Assembly (NCBI RefSeq): GCF_032854445.1
Contig: NC_088301.1
Location: forward strand, 13,698,281-13,762,280
Length of the DNA: 64,000 bases
Direction of reading: 5' to 3'
Source of the DNA: Liolophura sinensis
Lineage: Eukaryota; Mollusca; Polyplacophora; Chitonida; Chitonidae
Shown: piece by piece, positions 63,204-64,000 of the stretch
Layout of the letters: every line of letters starts with the position of its first letter
How positions within the stretch are numbered: position 1 is the first letter of the stretch
Notes under the pieces: model-generated
Told to the model about the DNA's origin: nothing
What the model saw: only the letters and a program-made list of their open reading frames with translations
The model's database searches: none
Program-made: the position numbers and the translations under genes

Positions 63204-63880
63204 GTGAGGACTTGGTGCTATAAAAAAGATACAGAATTGATCAGTCCTAATACAGAGTGGCGAGAGAGTGTAATGCAGAGACAACCATCTCACCTGAACA
63301 GATTATTGATCAGGTGAGAACCAGGTGTTATAAAACATGATACAGAATTGATCAACCATAAGAGAGAGTGGCAGGAGAGTGTAGTGCAGAGACAACCATC
63401 TCACCTGGCCAGACCAAAGACCAGGTGAGGACCAGGTGTTATAAAACATGATACAGAATTGATCAACCCTTATACAGAGTGGCAGGAGAGTGTAGTACAG
63501 AGACAACCATCTCACCTGACCAGATCATAGATCAGGTGAGAACCAGGTGTTATAAAACATGATACAGAATTGATCAACCCTTATACAGAGTGGCAGGAGA
63601 GTGTAGTATAGAGACAACCATCTCACCTGATCAGATCATAGATCAGGTGAGAACCAGGTGTTATAAAACATGATACAGAATTGATCAACTCTTATACAGA
63701 GTGGCAGGAGAGTGTAGTACAGAGACAACCATCTCACCTGACCAGATCATAGGTCAGTTGAGAACCAGGTGCCATATAACATGATACAGAACTGATCAAC
63801 CCTAATACAGTGTGACAGGAGAGTGTAGTACAGAGACAACCATCTCACCTGACCAGATCATTGATCAGGTGAGAACCAAG
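63150..63880 (+). repeat. Donor-side array derived from the MFSD2-like exon ending at 63203, 6 extra copies
   Basis: The unit of about 110 bp holds the last 60 or so bases of the exon (coding YRVAGECSAETTISPGQI and KDQ) plus about 45 bases of intron start (GTGAGAACCAGGTGTTATAA, then CATGATACAGAATTGATC). The real donor is at 63203/63204. Copies of GATCAGgtgag follow near 63313, 63424, 63537, 63648 and 63867, and a broken one (GGTCAGTTGAG) near 63759. This is the same architecture as the WASHC5 arrays, in an unrelated gene on the same strand. Confidence 0.95.
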
Positions 63881-64000
63881 TGTTATCTGGGACTAATATA
63901 ACTGTTATTTATCCCAGGCGTTATATAACATGATACAGAATTGGTCAGTAGTAATGAAGAAATGATCAGTCATAGTGGTGAGATGGTCAACCATAATACA

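Overview
This is an animal nuclear genome window: short coding exons with GT-AG introns, AT-rich non-coding DNA, many tRNA-derived SINE remnants and many minisatellites. The SINEs end in a conserved ATATTCTTGAGTACGGCG-type tail followed by ATAA repeats, and palindromic TACATGTA motifs are common. From memory these traits fit a mollusc or another lophotrochozoan. I cannot name the species, and a bivalve is only a guess.

Four genes can be supported by assembling exons whose splice phases all join. (1) 335-29596, plus strand: a complete 28-exon WASHC5 gene (strumpellin, WASH complex), about 1165 residues, with an apparent one-base deletion in exon 19. (2) 32253-42808, minus strand: copy A of an ENOSF1-type L-fuconate dehydratase; 15 exons are found and one (exon 15) is not. 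(3) 46044-57846, minus strand: copy B, complete with 16 exons and 444 residues. A and B are head-to-tail tandem duplicates with the same intron phases. (4) 59475 to beyond the right edge, plus strand: the front part of an MFSD2A/B-like lysophosphatidylcholine/sodium symporter, five exons seen.

The most unusual aspect is a recurring kind of minisatellite. In WASHC5 introns 4, 8, 13, 16 and 17, probably intron 6, and in the MFSD2-like gene, a tandem array abuts an exon. Its unit is the edge of that exon plus the adjoining splice site. Donor-side arrays lie after WASHC5 exons 4, 8 and 16 and after the MFSD2-like exon ending at 63203. Acceptor-side arrays lie before WASHC5 exons 14 and 18. The result is runs of about 6 to 36 copies of an authentic splice site beside the real one, in two unrelated genes. 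Other minisatellites (1955-2430, 13215-13760, 14620-14935, 33690-34130, 38400-38880, 43800-44350, 52180-52640, 62470-62830) show no clear exon origin.

The genes are not an operon and no functional linkage is visible. WASHC5 acts in endosomal actin nucleation, ENOSF1 in mitochondrial sugar-acid catabolism, and MFSD2 in plasma-membrane lysolipid uptake. The 29.6-32.2 kb, 42.8-46.0 kb and 57.8-59.5 kb intervals carry no gene I can identify, apart from two weak coding-like stretches between 30.9 and 32.1 kb.
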